A stretch of DNA of 64,000 nucleotides from Vacuolonema iberomarrocanum LEGE 07170. GTDB taxonomy: Bacteria; Cyanobacteriota; Cyanobacteriia; Elainellales; Elainellaceae. The notes under the pieces were generated by a model, which worked only from the letters and a program-made list of their open reading frames with translations, ran no database searches and was not told the DNA's origin. The stretch is from contig JADEXA010000037.1 of NCBI GenBank assembly GCA_015207365.1, positions 1 to 64,000 on the forward strand, in the 5' to 3' direction. The first letter of the stretch is position 1, and the number at the start of each line of letters is the position of its first letter. The position numbers and the translations under genes were made by a program. Below, piece after piece: positions 9,601 to 17,552 of this stretch.

Positions 9601-10068
9601 CAAGCATTGGAATCCAGGCAAATGACCTCGGGGCAAGCGATCGAAACCTTTAGCTCCTACATCACGGCATCCGGCATGGGGATCATGCAGGGTTGGGGTG
9701 TACCAGAATCTCGACTAATCGAAGAAGAGCGGTCGATGTCGGGCATTGGGATGTCAGGAATTGGCTTCTTTTCATCCATGCCACCGATGCGTGCTCGCAA
9801 GTTCTGGCTAGTCGCCGATGCCGAGTTGATTGTCTATGGCGCAACAGAGCCCGATGCGACGGTCTTTATCAATGGCAATCCGATTCAACTGAACCCCGAT
9901 GGAACCTTCCGCTTCCACATGTCCTTCCCCGATGGCCTAATGGACTTCCCAATCATGGCCGTTGCCGCCGATGGCGAACAGACCCGTGCCATCCACATGA
10001 AGTTCGATCGCGAAACCCCCTATCGACGCACCAATACAAAGGACGAGGCTGAAGACGAAGCTTACTAG
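6607..10068 (+). CDS. Exported substrate-binding-like protein with three DUF4912 domains
   Basis: A 1153-residue protein from ATG 6607 (a TTG at 6553 is less likely). Residues 1-40 are a signal peptide. Residues about 50-285 are a PstS-like periplasmic-binding fold (TNGTPAALQALRDGEIDIAT, EKIAIIVGSDNPF, FRGDITDW). An Ala/Glu/Thr-rich linker follows, then a transmembrane segment at about 377-400 (WLPWLALLLLPVLPFVLKLF). An Ala/Gly-rich region leads to three DUF4912 domains starting near residues 473, 624 and 816, each opening SRI.L.PR/PH and containing GYAYWEAP or AYAYWDVP. A C-terminal beta-rich domain ends near 1143. DUF4912 is a domain of unknown function widespread in cyanobacteria. Copies 1 and 2 share long identical DNA, so they arose by recent duplication. 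No phosphate transporter genes adjoin it. Confidence 0.88.
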   Translation: MVQRNGFSVFSLALSVAIAAPLTLVTTLTAEPLRLLAQTSEPSPVPTPFSVPEGSRVRVDGSESLEVVNEELQQRYEGSFEGAEVTLATNGTPAALQALRDGEIDIATIGRTITNPEAAEGFQAIALSREKIAIIVGSDNPFNGNLTFEQFAQIFRGDITDWSEVGGEPGPIRLVDRADESDTRTAISQYEIWGRLGGFTPGATVEQLDEDSTDAVIAALGSDGIGYATYSKVRDRADVTIIPMHQTLPDNPAYPYSQPRTLVHLGDLNPPAAAFVALAEGANVVAADPTATDAAETPAGEDVDAAETTGNEPETATDADAAGITSSATGIATTVEEEAAVAEDEAVVAAGGTTEEPAAATNANDVGWLPWLALLLLPVLPFVLKLFRGSAPPQAAVPAAPEGGVAARAADVLGGRTAAGGSTSGATSNMNVPSGMGGAAVAGVAAAGTTAGVAAAGAAAAGAAALLGSDRLSSRIVLAPRNSSTGYAYWEAPTAHRQALMEQGGQTMKLRIYDVTDVAQSETADLTNLDPQRLHQLNVSETEQDAHLILERDRDYLTEIGYETEEGNWLSLARSNKIRLDAATGLVATGNGSGHGAGAVALGVAGAAAGLAGAAAVAGQSQPTSRITLSPHNGTTGYAQWEAPAAHRDELKRQGGRTLKLQVYDVTDVANPETADLSGLASERIHPLDVEESAQETYVSLERDRDYLTEIGYETDDGRWLTLARSNSIRLSEPVGSAPDAAETGNLPLGTAAAVAGAALVGGGFAQMPKPEEDNTIDEQSNVEAAKYDVGQTDLSSETLADVDDNLPDLPDGYSQSRILLMPRDPQWAYAYWDVPNEHREEVRRQGGQTLALRLYDVTDIADISEQRPHSLLEYECNELARDWYLRIPVSDRDYIAEIGYLTADGRWLMLARSNAIRIPPVYPSDWYEENFINVDWDTNLMGRTFYKLNPPGVLPTEESPLYSRIYDMAESAEADRVAGSLFGSMQQVPGSMQMASGQALESRQMTSGQAIETFSSYITASGMGIMQGWGVPESRLIEEERSMSGIGMSGIGFFSSMPPMRARKFWLVADAELIVYGATEPDATVFINGNPIQLNPDGTFRFHMSFPDGLMDFPIMAVAADGEQTRAIHMKFDRETPYRRTNTKDEAEDEAY

Positions 10069-10145
10069 AAAGCCCTCCTATTCTTGGGGTTGGTGGCGTA
10101 TGCTGAGGAAGTTAACCACGGTTCGCAATTGTTGGAAGGAAAACA

Positions 10146-10718
10146 ATGAAACAGCTGACTGAATGGGCACGACGGATGGACGTTAAAACGCCTCGTCTCT
10201 GGAGGCGTATTGCTGCCTTGACGGCTACGACGGCTACAGTGGCGGTCTCCACAGCCTTGCCGGTTCGAGCGTTTGGGGACGGCTATTTTGAGCTGGATCC
10301 AGATGCCGGCGACTTTCAGGCCTGTGCCGCTGCCATGCTCGATGAAGGGATTTCAGCAGAAATCGCGGCCTTTGCCTGTGGCACGGCGCGTCAACCCGAT
10401 GATCTAGCCGATTGTGTGGTTGGCATCGAGGATGTCGAACTCGCCGCCACTGATGTGCTGACAGCTTGCCGTCGGAGCCGCCGTCCCATCGAAGTGGCCG
10501 GATGCTTCAACCAAATTCAAGAAGACCGTCAGGATAGCGACGTGACGGTTGCTGCGAATGTTTTGGAAAACTGCCGCCGTAGCCTGCTGCCAGAGCGCTT
10601 TGCCGATTGCGTTATTGGCCTGCGCAGCGAGATTACGTTTCCTATCAGCTCTGCCATGGACAACTGCATTGCTGCGGGCAATCGCCCCCGCGCCGCTATT
10701 CCCAACTTCCAACCCTAA
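10146..10718 (+). CDS. Secreted Cys-rich protein with four related repeats
   Basis: A 190-residue protein, ATG with GGAAGGA upstream. The N-terminus is basic and then hydrophobic with cleavage near PVRAFG, consistent with secretion. The mature part has about four approximate units of ~35 residues, each carrying paired cysteines (ACAAAML, ACRRS, GCFNQI, NCRRS, DCVIGL, NCIAAG), probably disulphide-bonded. It starts 77 bp after the DUF4912 protein gene on the same strand and may share its transcript. I do not recognise a named family. Confidence 0.75.
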   Translation: MKQLTEWARRMDVKTPRLWRRIAALTATTATVAVSTALPVRAFGDGYFELDPDAGDFQACAAAMLDEGISAEIAAFACGTARQPDDLADCVVGIEDVELAATDVLTACRRSRRPIEVAGCFNQIQEDRQDSDVTVAANVLENCRRSLLPERFADCVIGLRSEITFPISSAMDNCIAAGNRPRAAIPNFQP

Positions 10719-10837
10719 GAGCTGGTTTGCACACTTGATTGTTCCGTAGGCACACTTTACATAGCAACAATCACAACTTCCCGAAGCATTTCAGACTCTA
10801 AGCCCCCATTCAAAAACTTGGTTAATGAAAGGATTTA

Positions 10838-10872
10838 AACGGTAGTGCTCCACAATGGCGCTACCGTTTTTC
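10838..10872 (+). terminator. Intrinsic terminator
   Basis: AAACGGTAG and CTACCGTTT pair around a ~15-base loop and are followed by TTTCTTT. It closes the Cys-rich protein gene. Confidence 0.75.
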
Positions 10873-10910
10873 TTTGGCTTTGCTGCAATAGGTATAGCCT
10901 TACGCATTTA

Positions 10911-11000
10911 TAGCGGTGTGCAACCGCATTAAGCACAGCAACGGTTGTGTGGGGCGCGGCGCGCGCCCCACACAACCGTACTTAACTAACGCGCATAGCG
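10911..11000. mobile_element. Family B palindromic element, copy 2
   Basis: Starts TAGCGGTGTGCAACCGC after a TA at 10909-10910 and matches copy 1 almost base for base through CTTAACTAACGCGCATAGCG. The right end has drifted. The preceding bases TATAGCCTTACGCATTTA resemble the left end of family C (60907), so this copy may have inserted into a family C relic. Confidence 0.75.
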
Positions 11001-11004
11001 ATGA

Positions 11005-11988
11005 TTAGTCGCGAATGAGTTCTCGGCACTGATCGCGACTCGCATTGTCATCAACGCCCTCGACCCGATTTTGGGTGCGGCATTGTTCCCAGGCCAACCG
11101 ATTGCCCACCTGTTTTACCAATTGATCACGCCCTTCCATTGCCCGGGCAAAATATTCCAGGCTTTCTTGATTGCTTCCCTGATCCACAAGAATTTGGGCT
11201 TTGAGGTAATACAGTTCTGGATTGTTGGGAGCTGCAGCGATCGCCTCATCCACAGCCGCGATCGCTTCGTCAAACTGCCCCAGATCGCGGTAGCCCACTG
11301 CTAAGCCACGATTGGCCATATAGGTCGGCCCAGCTCTTTCTTCTAGCCGTTCGATCGCCTGACTCGGATCGGAGAACGGCAGGTGAACCGCCAAAATCAG
11401 ATCCATAAACCCACGAATCAGATTAATTTCTGGGTCATTGGGATCGATCGCCTCTGCCTGACTGAAATTATCAAACACGATTTGCAAGCGGCGCAAAAGA
11501 TCCGGTGTGGCGGCAACCAGCCCTTCATCCTGGGCAATGTAAGCCCCTTCCAAGAAATGCCCTACCGCAATGTAGAGATGGCCTCGCAGCGGGTCAGTTT
11601 CGACTAAGGCTTCAGCGCTTTCTCGGGTGCGCGTCGCCGTGCGCTGTAAAATATCCCAATCTTCTCCCAAAAATGCAATGGATGCTTGCAAGGCGTAGTT
11701 CAGCGGCTCACCTTCTTCAGCTTCGCGCAAAATCTCACGGGCTTCGACATAGTTGCCCTCCACAAACATCGCCTCAAAGGCTTGCTCCGTACGAGCGCCC
11801 ACCTGTTTGGGTGCGCTGGCGCGGAAGGGATCAGCAAGTGCTGCATCCACCGCAACCGTGAGGGCGATCGCACAACTCCCGACGAGGGAGGCGATCCACC
11901 GTAGCCCGACTCGTCTGGGCCGTCTTGAATGCGATCGCTGCACAGAAGGGGAACAAACCTGTTGCTGAGATGGCTGAACGCTGACCAT
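11005..11988 (-). CDS. Sll0314/Alr1548-type TPR protein, exported
   Basis: A 327-residue protein. A basic N-terminal stretch of about 30 residues precedes a hydrophobic segment (WIASLVGSCAIALTVAVDA), so it is probably exported or membrane-anchored. The rest is helical with tetratricopeptide-like pairs; the clearest is in the stretch ANRGLAVGYRDLGQFDEAIA. It resembles a cyanobacterial TPR family I know as Sll0314/Alr1548; the function is not known to me. The region upstream, to 12447, is shared with a divergent ABC ATPase gene. Confidence 0.8.
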   Translation of the reverse strand: MVSVQPSQQQVCSPSVQRSHSRRPRRVGLRWIASLVGSCAIALTVAVDAALADPFRASAPKQVGARTEQAFEAMFVEGNYVEAREILREAEEGEPLNYALQASIAFLGEDWDILQRTATRTRESAEALVETDPLRGHLYIAVGHFLEGAYIAQDEGLVAATPDLLRRLQIVFDNFSQAEAIDPNDPEINLIRGFMDLILAVHLPFSDPSQAIERLEERAGPTYMANRGLAVGYRDLGQFDEAIAAVDEAIAAAPNNPELYYLKAQILVDQGSNQESLEYFARAMEGRDQLVKQVGNRLAWEQCRTQNRVEGVDDNASRDQCRELIRD

Positions 11989-12446
11989 AAGCCTCCGTTA
12001 GTGATCCGTGGGTCGTAAGGATTGATGGTTGTAGGGATCGATATGACATCGATCGAATGATGCGACGGACGTCCGTATTGACGAAAATACGGTTGCGATT
12101 TGAGCATCGCCCGTCTAACCTAACTCAATCTTAGGGAGGATGACAGGCGGGTAGTGCCCAAATCCTTTGACGCAAAACTAACCCAGACAAGTTCCATTAG
12201 GAATTTACTGGTTATCTTAGAGGACGAGTGATCGTTCCTCTCGGTATCCTATGTCACATTACATACGCCAGTTTGCGATAGCAGGATGGCCCCGACGGAA
12301 TTTGTCCGAATATTTGCCAAAATAGTATTTACTCAAAACGCCGACAAGGTATTTGTCTCCAAAGCGGTCACCTGGATCTTTACGAGCGTAACGACCTAGC
12401 TGACGCACGACGACCCACGTTTCTTGCCGTTTCACCCTGTGCCCGA
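11989..12446. other. Divergent intergenic region
   Basis: Contains the promoters of the TPR gene and the ABC ATPase gene and one possible small frame on the minus strand (12259-12435, separate entry). No structured RNA noticed. Confidence 0.4.
12259..12435 (-). CDS. Possible small basic protein (58 residues)
   Basis: A GTG-started frame whose translation is unlike random sequence: rich in Tyr, Lys, Gly and Arg (LGRYARKDPGDRFGDKY, KYYFGKYSDKFRRGHPAI). It begins 12 bp upstream of the divergent ABC ATPase start. I do not recognise it and there is no strong ribosome binding site. It could also be a degenerate gene end. Confidence 0.3.
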   Translation of the reverse strand: MKRQETWVVVRQLGRYARKDPGDRFGDKYLVGVLSKYYFGKYSDKFRRGHPAIANWRM

Positions 12447-13103
12447 ATGCTGCGTGTTCAAAATTTGGCCTATCACCCCGCTGCGACTCCAATCCCCATT
12501 TTGGATGGGGTTTCCCTGGAACTCGAACCGAAACAAATGGGCATCATCATTGGGCCAAGTGGCTCTGGCAAAAGTACGCTCCTGGAAATTCTGTCGGGCT
12601 TAGCCAAGCAAACCTCCGGTGCGATCAAATGGCGCGATCAGGACTTGACCCCCGATGATTTGCGGCAAATGGGCGGGCTGGTGTTCCAGTTCCCCGAGCG
12701 CCACTTTTGCGGCAGCACCCTGATCGAGGAATTGCGGCTGGGGCATCCTGACATCAAGCGAGAACGGCTCAATGCAGCCCTCGAAGAGGTGGGATTGGCA
12801 CATCTATCGTCCCAAACATCGCCGCGATCGCTCAGCGGCGGACAACAGCGGAGGCTAGCATTGGCGGTGCAACTGGTACGCCAACCGTTCCTACTCATGC
12901 TCGATGAACCCACCGCTGGCCTCGACTGGTCCATGCGCCAACAGCTCCTCAGCGTCCTCCGCAAGCTCAAAACCGAGTGGAGCCTTCTCATCGTCTCCCA
13001 CGATGCTGGAGAACTGGCTGCCGTCGCCGATCGCGCCTGGACCCTCGACCACGGACATTTAACTCCAACCGTCATCGCCCCCACTGCCAAAGTCGAATCT
13101 TAG
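12447..13103 (+). CDS. ECF-type ABC transporter ATP-binding protein
   Basis: A 218-residue nucleotide-binding subunit. Walker A is GPSGSGKST (residues about 32-40), the Q-loop region reads GLVFQFPERHF, the signature is LSGGQQRRLAL, Walker B is LLMLDEPTAGLD and the switch His is in IVSHDAGE. The FQFPE Q-loop is typical of energy-coupling-factor ATPases (EcfA/CbiO) that power vitamin or metal-ion uptake. No transmembrane EcfT or S-component gene is adjacent, so the substrate is unknown. Confidence 0.88.
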   Translation: MLRVQNLAYHPAATPIPILDGVSLELEPKQMGIIIGPSGSGKSTLLEILSGLAKQTSGAIKWRDQDLTPDDLRQMGGLVFQFPERHFCGSTLIEELRLGHPDIKRERLNAALEEVGLAHLSSQTSPRSLSGGQQRRLALAVQLVRQPFLLMLDEPTAGLDWSMRQQLLSVLRKLKTEWSLLIVSHDAGELAAVADRAWTLDHGHLTPTVIAPTAKVES

Positions 13104-13251
13104 GCTGTCGATTTTAAGTTTTGGAATTCTTGCACATCCTAGATTGTGAATCTCAGCGTCAACCGACCCGCCCCTATTCGCGTTCATCTGTGTCCCGCGT
13201 TTCCCCCTCACCCTGCTAGCCCGAGGAGAATGCTTTCTCCCGGCGATCGCC

Positions 13252-13995
13252 ATGCCTGATCCTTCTCCGTCTCACGCTCTACCAACCTTCGTAGACCTGT
13301 GGTCATCAACCTTAAGTTGGCAACCCAGCCCCCAACAACAGGAACAGTTTGAGCGCCTCTACCAGGAAATTCTGACGGGCAACCGCATCCTCAACCTAAC
13401 GCGCATTACTGAGCCAGAAGCCTTTTGGGAAAAGCATCTGTGGGATTCATTGTGTGGCATTCAGCCATTGCTCGCATCCCCGGACGCGTCCCTACGAATG
13501 ATCGACATCGGGACGGGGGGAGGCTTTCCGGGCATTCCAGCGGCGATCGCCCTGCCCCAAAGTTCTCTTACCCTACTCGACGCCACCCAAAAGAAAGTCC
13601 GCTTTTTGCAAGACCTCGCCATAACCCTCTCCTTGCCCCATGTGACGGGGGTGAGCGATCGCGCTGAAGCCCTGGGTCATCATCCGTCCCACCGTGCTAG
13701 CTACGACTGGGCTTTACTCCGAGCCGTCGCCGCTGCCCCGGTTTGTGCGGAATACGCTCTGCCTCTACTCAAGCTCAACGGCACCGCCATCCTCTATCGC
13801 GGACAGTGGACACCTGCGGAAGCAGACGCCCTCAATCGCGCGCTGGAAATTCTGGGGGGAAGGTTGATTGCCACAACTCCCATCACTACACCCCTGAGCC
13901 AAAGCCAGCACCACTATTTGTACATTCTAAAAATTGCCCCCACTCCTGAGCGGTTTCCGAGGGCGATCGGCGTTCCCAAGCAGCGTCCATTATGA
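13252..13995 (+). CDS. rsmG: 16S rRNA (guanine-527-N7)-methyltransferase RsmG
   Basis: Methylates G527 in the 16S rRNA 530 loop with S-adenosylmethionine. 247 residues, the usual length for the family. The SAM-binding motif is MIDIGTGGGFPGIPAAI. Other family marks are NLTRITEPEAFWEKHLWDSL near the N-terminus and DRAEALG, DWALLRAVA further on. ATG 13252 is embedded in a HIP1-rich leader. It lies 148 bp after the ABC ATPase gene on the same strand. Confidence 0.95.
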   Translation: MPDPSPSHALPTFVDLWSSTLSWQPSPQQQEQFERLYQEILTGNRILNLTRITEPEAFWEKHLWDSLCGIQPLLASPDASLRMIDIGTGGGFPGIPAAIALPQSSLTLLDATQKKVRFLQDLAITLSLPHVTGVSDRAEALGHHPSHRASYDWALLRAVAAAPVCAEYALPLLKLNGTAILYRGQWTPAEADALNRALEILGGRLIATTPITTPLSQSQHHYLYILKIAPTPERFPRAIGVPKQRPL

Positions 13996-14012
13996 GCGAC
14001 CCTCAGCGACGA

Positions 14013-14052
14013 CTAAATGTAGGGTTTAGAAGGACTCACATCCTTACATTTA
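14013..14052. terminator. Hairpin between convergent genes
   Basis: CTAAATGTAGGG pairs imperfectly with CCTTACATTTAG. It lies between the ends of rsmG and the aldo/keto reductase gene and could end both transcripts, although no long T run follows. Confidence 0.45.
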
Positions 14053-14076
14053 GCGTTACTCCATTAGCTCTGAGGA

Positions 14077-15258
14077 CTACTGTTGTGAGAGGCGCTTGAC
14101 CTCTGCGCCGCCGAGCATCTTGTGGGTTTCTGCCAGCAAGGCAGGGATTTTGTCCGCGTGGGGGCTATTGTCCAGGCAGGACCGCAGGGCTCTGGGTCGA
14201 AGCTCATCGGCCTTGTTGCCAGGAAACCAGTGGCTCGCGTTGCCCAGCATGTTGTATCGAACTTTGGCATATTCGGTCATATCGTAGGCGATCGCCAAAT
14301 TCCGCAACCACAAAATCACCTGTACATTCACATGCCCCGGCACCTCTTCCAACTGGGGCAGACCTACATTCCAGGTTTTGTACCAGTCCTTACCCAGTGC
14401 CTGAATAGCAGCATCTTCCAAACGTGCCAGAATCGGGGGCAGTACCTCATCCGGTCGATCCAGCAACGGTAGGGTGTTCAGGTGCTCATCAAAGTCGGCA
14501 GGACGAGCGGCTCCCAGGCTGAGGGTGTGAACCTGGGGATGACTGAGGCAAAACAGGTCATTAAACACCATCGGGCTTAGGGGTTGGCATAAATCCACCA
14601 GCTTTTGAGGCGGTTTGTAGAGCATGCCGCCCTTGTCTGATGGGCTAATGATGAAGACGCCCATGTCATGCCGGGTTGCAGCTTCGATCGCTGGCCAGTT
14701 TTGCTGGTTGATGTAGTACCAGTGCAGGTTGACATAGTCGAATTGATTGGTAGCGATCGTCTTCACAATCAAATCTGTTGGTGCATGGGTCGAAAAGCCC
14801 ACATATCGGATTCTGCCCTGCTGCTGAAACTGCCGCACCACCTCTAGGCAACCGCCCGGTCGCACCGCCCAATCCAGTAATTCCGGCGTGTTGATGCCAT
14901 GGATACCTAGCAGATCGACGTAGTCCAACTGCAGGTTTTTCAAGGACTGCTCTAGGGTTTCTCGAAAATCACGGACATTCTCCTTAGGCGACACCTTCGT
15001 TTGAATGATCAGCTGATCGCGGGGTAGTTTGGGCAAGATCTGCCCAAGCTGAACTTCAGATGTGCCATAGCCTCGGGCCGTTTCGATATGGTTGATCCCG
15101 ACATCGACCGCATGCCGAATCGTGGCCTCCAGGTTGCGCTGGTTATCCTGCGGAATCGTGTTGTAGGGTACATCCTGCCATTTGAACTGATAGCGCATCC
15201 CGCCACAGGAAAAGACGGGCATTGCCAGCTCAGTACGTCCAAATCTGCGATACTCCAT
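14077..15258 (-). CDS. Aldo/keto reductase
   Basis: An NADPH-dependent oxidoreductase of the AKR superfamily, 393 residues. Residues 1-~290 are the TIM barrel (HIETARGYGTSEVQLG with the catalytic Asp position occupied by His-Ile-Glu-Thr region, QTKVSP, DLLGIHGIN, YVGFSTHA). Residues ~290-393 are a C-terminal extension that in many relatives carries a 4Fe-4S cluster motif; here there is no such Cys cluster, so the extension is metal-free or degenerate. The natural substrate cannot be read from the sequence. Confidence 0.88.
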   Translation of the reverse strand: MEYRRFGRTELAMPVFSCGGMRYQFKWQDVPYNTIPQDNQRNLEATIRHAVDVGINHIETARGYGTSEVQLGQILPKLPRDQLIIQTKVSPKENVRDFRETLEQSLKNLQLDYVDLLGIHGINTPELLDWAVRPGGCLEVVRQFQQQGRIRYVGFSTHAPTDLIVKTIATNQFDYVNLHWYYINQQNWPAIEAATRHDMGVFIISPSDKGGMLYKPPQKLVDLCQPLSPMVFNDLFCLSHPQVHTLSLGAARPADFDEHLNTLPLLDRPDEVLPPILARLEDAAIQALGKDWYKTWNVGLPQLEEVPGHVNVQVILWLRNLAIAYDMTEYAKVRYNMLGNASHWFPGNKADELRPRALRSCLDNSPHADKIPALLAETHKMLGGAEVKRLSQQ

Positions 15259-15470
15259 GTTCAGCGTTCGTTGGTTATTCCATTAGAGTGCGATGATTCC
15301 AAGACGACGAATAGCGCCGCCTATGGGAGATTGGAACACAGGAAGGCCAAAACCTGCAATCGCATCGTTCGCAAGATCTGCGACGTCTTTGCTTCTCACA
15401 AGCATTTATGGTGATAGCAGGTAAAATGCCATAGCTCTAAACCCCTGCAACACAATACGTCACCCCAGCC

Positions 15471-15905
15471 TTATGGGTTGAAATGGGTTGAGACTTGGGG
15501 CAGGGGGGTGTTTGCGGGCATATAGACCAGCTCCAACCGCAAGCCATCGGGATCGGCGAAGAGGAGACTGTAGTAGGTCATACTGCCATTTGCGACCGTT
15601 TGGGGGGTCTGCAAGATTTGAGCACCGATGACCTGGAGCCGTTGATAGATGCGATCGACCTGTTGCGCAGATTCGGCGGCGAGGGCAAAGTGATGCAAGC
15701 CAGGGGTATTGTCAGAAGCCGCGTGTAGAGGATCGGCATCGGAAAGAGTAATGGCTCCGGCCTGGGCAGACCACCACATGGTGTAGCGGTTGGTTTGGGC
15801 AACACAGGTGTAGCCGAGAGCAGTCAAAATCCAGTCATAGAAAACTTCAGAGCGGGGGCGATCGCTCACCTTCAACGCCAGATGCATGACGGCTCCCAAT
15901 CCCAC
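15471..15905 (-). CDS. VOC-superfamily (glyoxalase-fold) protein
   Basis: 144 residues with two paired beta-alpha-beta-beta-beta modules: MHLALKVSDRPRSEVFYDW at the start and HHFALAAESAQQVDRIY in the middle, ending FADPDGLRLELVY. His at the first strand, His in LHHFALAA and Glu in LRLELVY are the expected metal ligands. Substrate unknown. It begins 2 bp before the next leftward gene ends, so both are probably one operon. Confidence 0.85.
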   Translation of the reverse strand: MGLGAVMHLALKVSDRPRSEVFYDWILTALGYTCVAQTNRYTMWWSAQAGAITLSDADPLHAASDNTPGLHHFALAAESAQQVDRIYQRLQVIGAQILQTPQTVANGSMTYYSLLFADPDGLRLELVYMPANTPLPQVSTHFNP

Positions 15906-15907
15906 GA

Positions 15908-16564
15908 CTAGCCCTCCGCCCGCTTCAGCCAGAACCCACGCAACCCAGCCGCGCGTGCGGCCTGGTAATCGTCTTGGAAGCTATCTCCCACATGCCATGC
16001 TTCAGAGGCTTCACAGTCATGCTTTTCCAGCCCTGCTGCGAAGATCCGAGCATCGGGTTTAGCGGCTCCCGCTTCTGAGGAAATGGTTACCGAACTAAAA
16101 AAGTCCTTGAGTTCCAGCACAGCTAGAACTTTATGGAGGCGTGTGTCGAAGTTAGAGAGAACCCCCAGGGGTACATCTTGATCGGCCCAGTAATTTAGAG
16201 TTTTGAGCGTGTCCGGGTAGACTTCCCAGGGATCGGCCATGGCAAAGTGGTCGTAGAGCGCACTAAAGAAACTGGCAAAGTCACTAAATTGATTGAGAAC
16301 GCCTGCCTTTTGAAAGGTTTCAGCGGCGATCGCCCACCACCACCCATATTCCCGCTCCGGTATATCTTCGGGCACCGTCCCCGGAAATACCATTTGCCCT
16401 GCCGCATCGAAGCTGTCAAGAAATGCCAAATCCAACATTCCCGGGTCAACCTGGACGCCGAACTGCTCGGCGAGCTGGCTGTATACCTGGCCGACTCCAC
16501 CTTTCACTCCAAAAAGTGTACCAACGGCATCGAAGAAAATGACTTTTGGCTTTTGAGCAGACAT
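15908..16564 (-). CDS. HAD-superfamily hydrolase
   Basis: 218 residues, HAD-IA subfamily. Motif I is FFDAVGTLFG (nucleophile Asp), motif II LSNFD, motif III Lys in AAKPDARIF and motif IV HVGDSFQDDYQAA. The second acidic residue of motif I, usually Asp two residues after the nucleophile, is Val here (DAV instead of DxD), as also seen in some HAD families. It forms a likely two-gene operon with the glyoxalase-fold gene just downstream. Substrate unknown. Confidence 0.88.
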   Translation of the reverse strand: MSAQKPKVIFFDAVGTLFGVKGGVGQVYSQLAEQFGVQVDPGMLDLAFLDSFDAAGQMVFPGTVPEDIPEREYGWWWAIAAETFQKAGVLNQFSDFASFFSALYDHFAMADPWEVYPDTLKTLNYWADQDVPLGVLSNFDTRLHKVLAVLELKDFFSSVTISSEAGAAKPDARIFAAGLEKHDCEASEAWHVGDSFQDDYQAARAAGLRGFWLKRAEG

Positions 16565-16863
16565 GGGTGTTGAACGTTTGGGTTTTGATTTTAGATTGGA
16601 CGCTGCGCTTCTGCGTTTCGATACACCTGGAATGAGTTAATGGTAGGCGATGTGACTGCATTGTTCTCAAGATCCCTAAAAAGATCTGCCCTATCGCCGC
16701 CATGACGTAGCGCTTGAAACCATCTAGCCTCCCCTAACTCCTGGCTAAGCATATGGATCAGTTGCGGTCACGCTCAGCAGAACAACCCCTACCTGAACAG
16801 AGTCTGATAGTTTTTCTATTCCTCGTTCGCGCTATCAGCATCTATGCTCTACGCCGAAGTGCC

Positions 16864-17472
16864 TTATCTCTCTCCAGCGGCAAAAATGGCACCTGCCTGC
16901 AACCACAACTCTGGAAATAGGCCAGAGCATACATTGCCATCCTGTCGAAATAAGCGTTTCTGGAAGCGATCACCTTCCAACTGGCAGACTGTCAACGTCG
17001 GTTGCTTGGGCACCCCAATATAGTCTCGACCACCTAAACCCAAGTAGTCAGTAATCCAATACTCCGGAACACTAGACAGAGCATAATCTTCGACTTTGCG
17101 GGCATAATCATTTTGCCAGTTCGTGCTAACGACCTCGGCAATGAGTTTGATCGCCGCACTAGAAGTGATCACAGCTTGGTATGGCCAAAGCGGTTCCTGC
17201 ACCAGTTGCGTTTGATCCAGCACAATGATGTCTGGGCGAAAGGTCGTGTCATCTGAAATGCGCATCAAGCACCGATGGGGAATGGTGTAGGGCAAATCAA
17301 GGCGATCGATTTCTACATTCAGTTTTCGAGCGATAAAACCGATGACCTGTTCATGTAACCCGGTTGGCTCCAAGTCAACTAGCTCCCCATCAATTAACTC
17401 ATAGCGGTCTTGATCCCCGTACTGCGCAATGAATTCATCAGCTGTGAGTAGTTTTGGATTTGCTTGAATCAT
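16864..17472 (-). CDS. Uma2-family (DUF820) putative restriction-like endonuclease
   Basis: A PD-(D/E)XK-fold protein of the Uma2 family that cyanobacteria carry in many copies. From ATG 17472 it has 202 residues, the usual size. Visible motifs: YELIDGELVDLEPTG, FRPDIIVLDQTQ (Asp), LIAEVVSTNWQNDYARKVEDY (Glu, Lys) and PEYWITDY. The longer frame to 17598 would overlap the ndbB end and begins in out-of-family sequence. Biological role unknown; a second, distant copy lies at 41157. Confidence 0.85.
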   Translation of the reverse strand: MIQANPKLLTADEFIAQYGDQDRYELIDGELVDLEPTGLHEQVIGFIARKLNVEIDRLDLPYTIPHRCLMRISDDTTFRPDIIVLDQTQLVQEPLWPYQAVITSSAAIKLIAEVVSTNWQNDYARKVEDYALSSVPEYWITDYLGLGGRDYIGVPKQPTLTVCQLEGDRFQKRLFRQDGNVCSGLFPELWLQAGAIFAAGER

Positions 17473-17552
17473 CTCCTCTATAATTTCCTCCTCTGTATCC
17501 AGATTCTTCGCTATGGCATCAGGCGATCGCCCGCACAGGGTTGAAATGCAAG

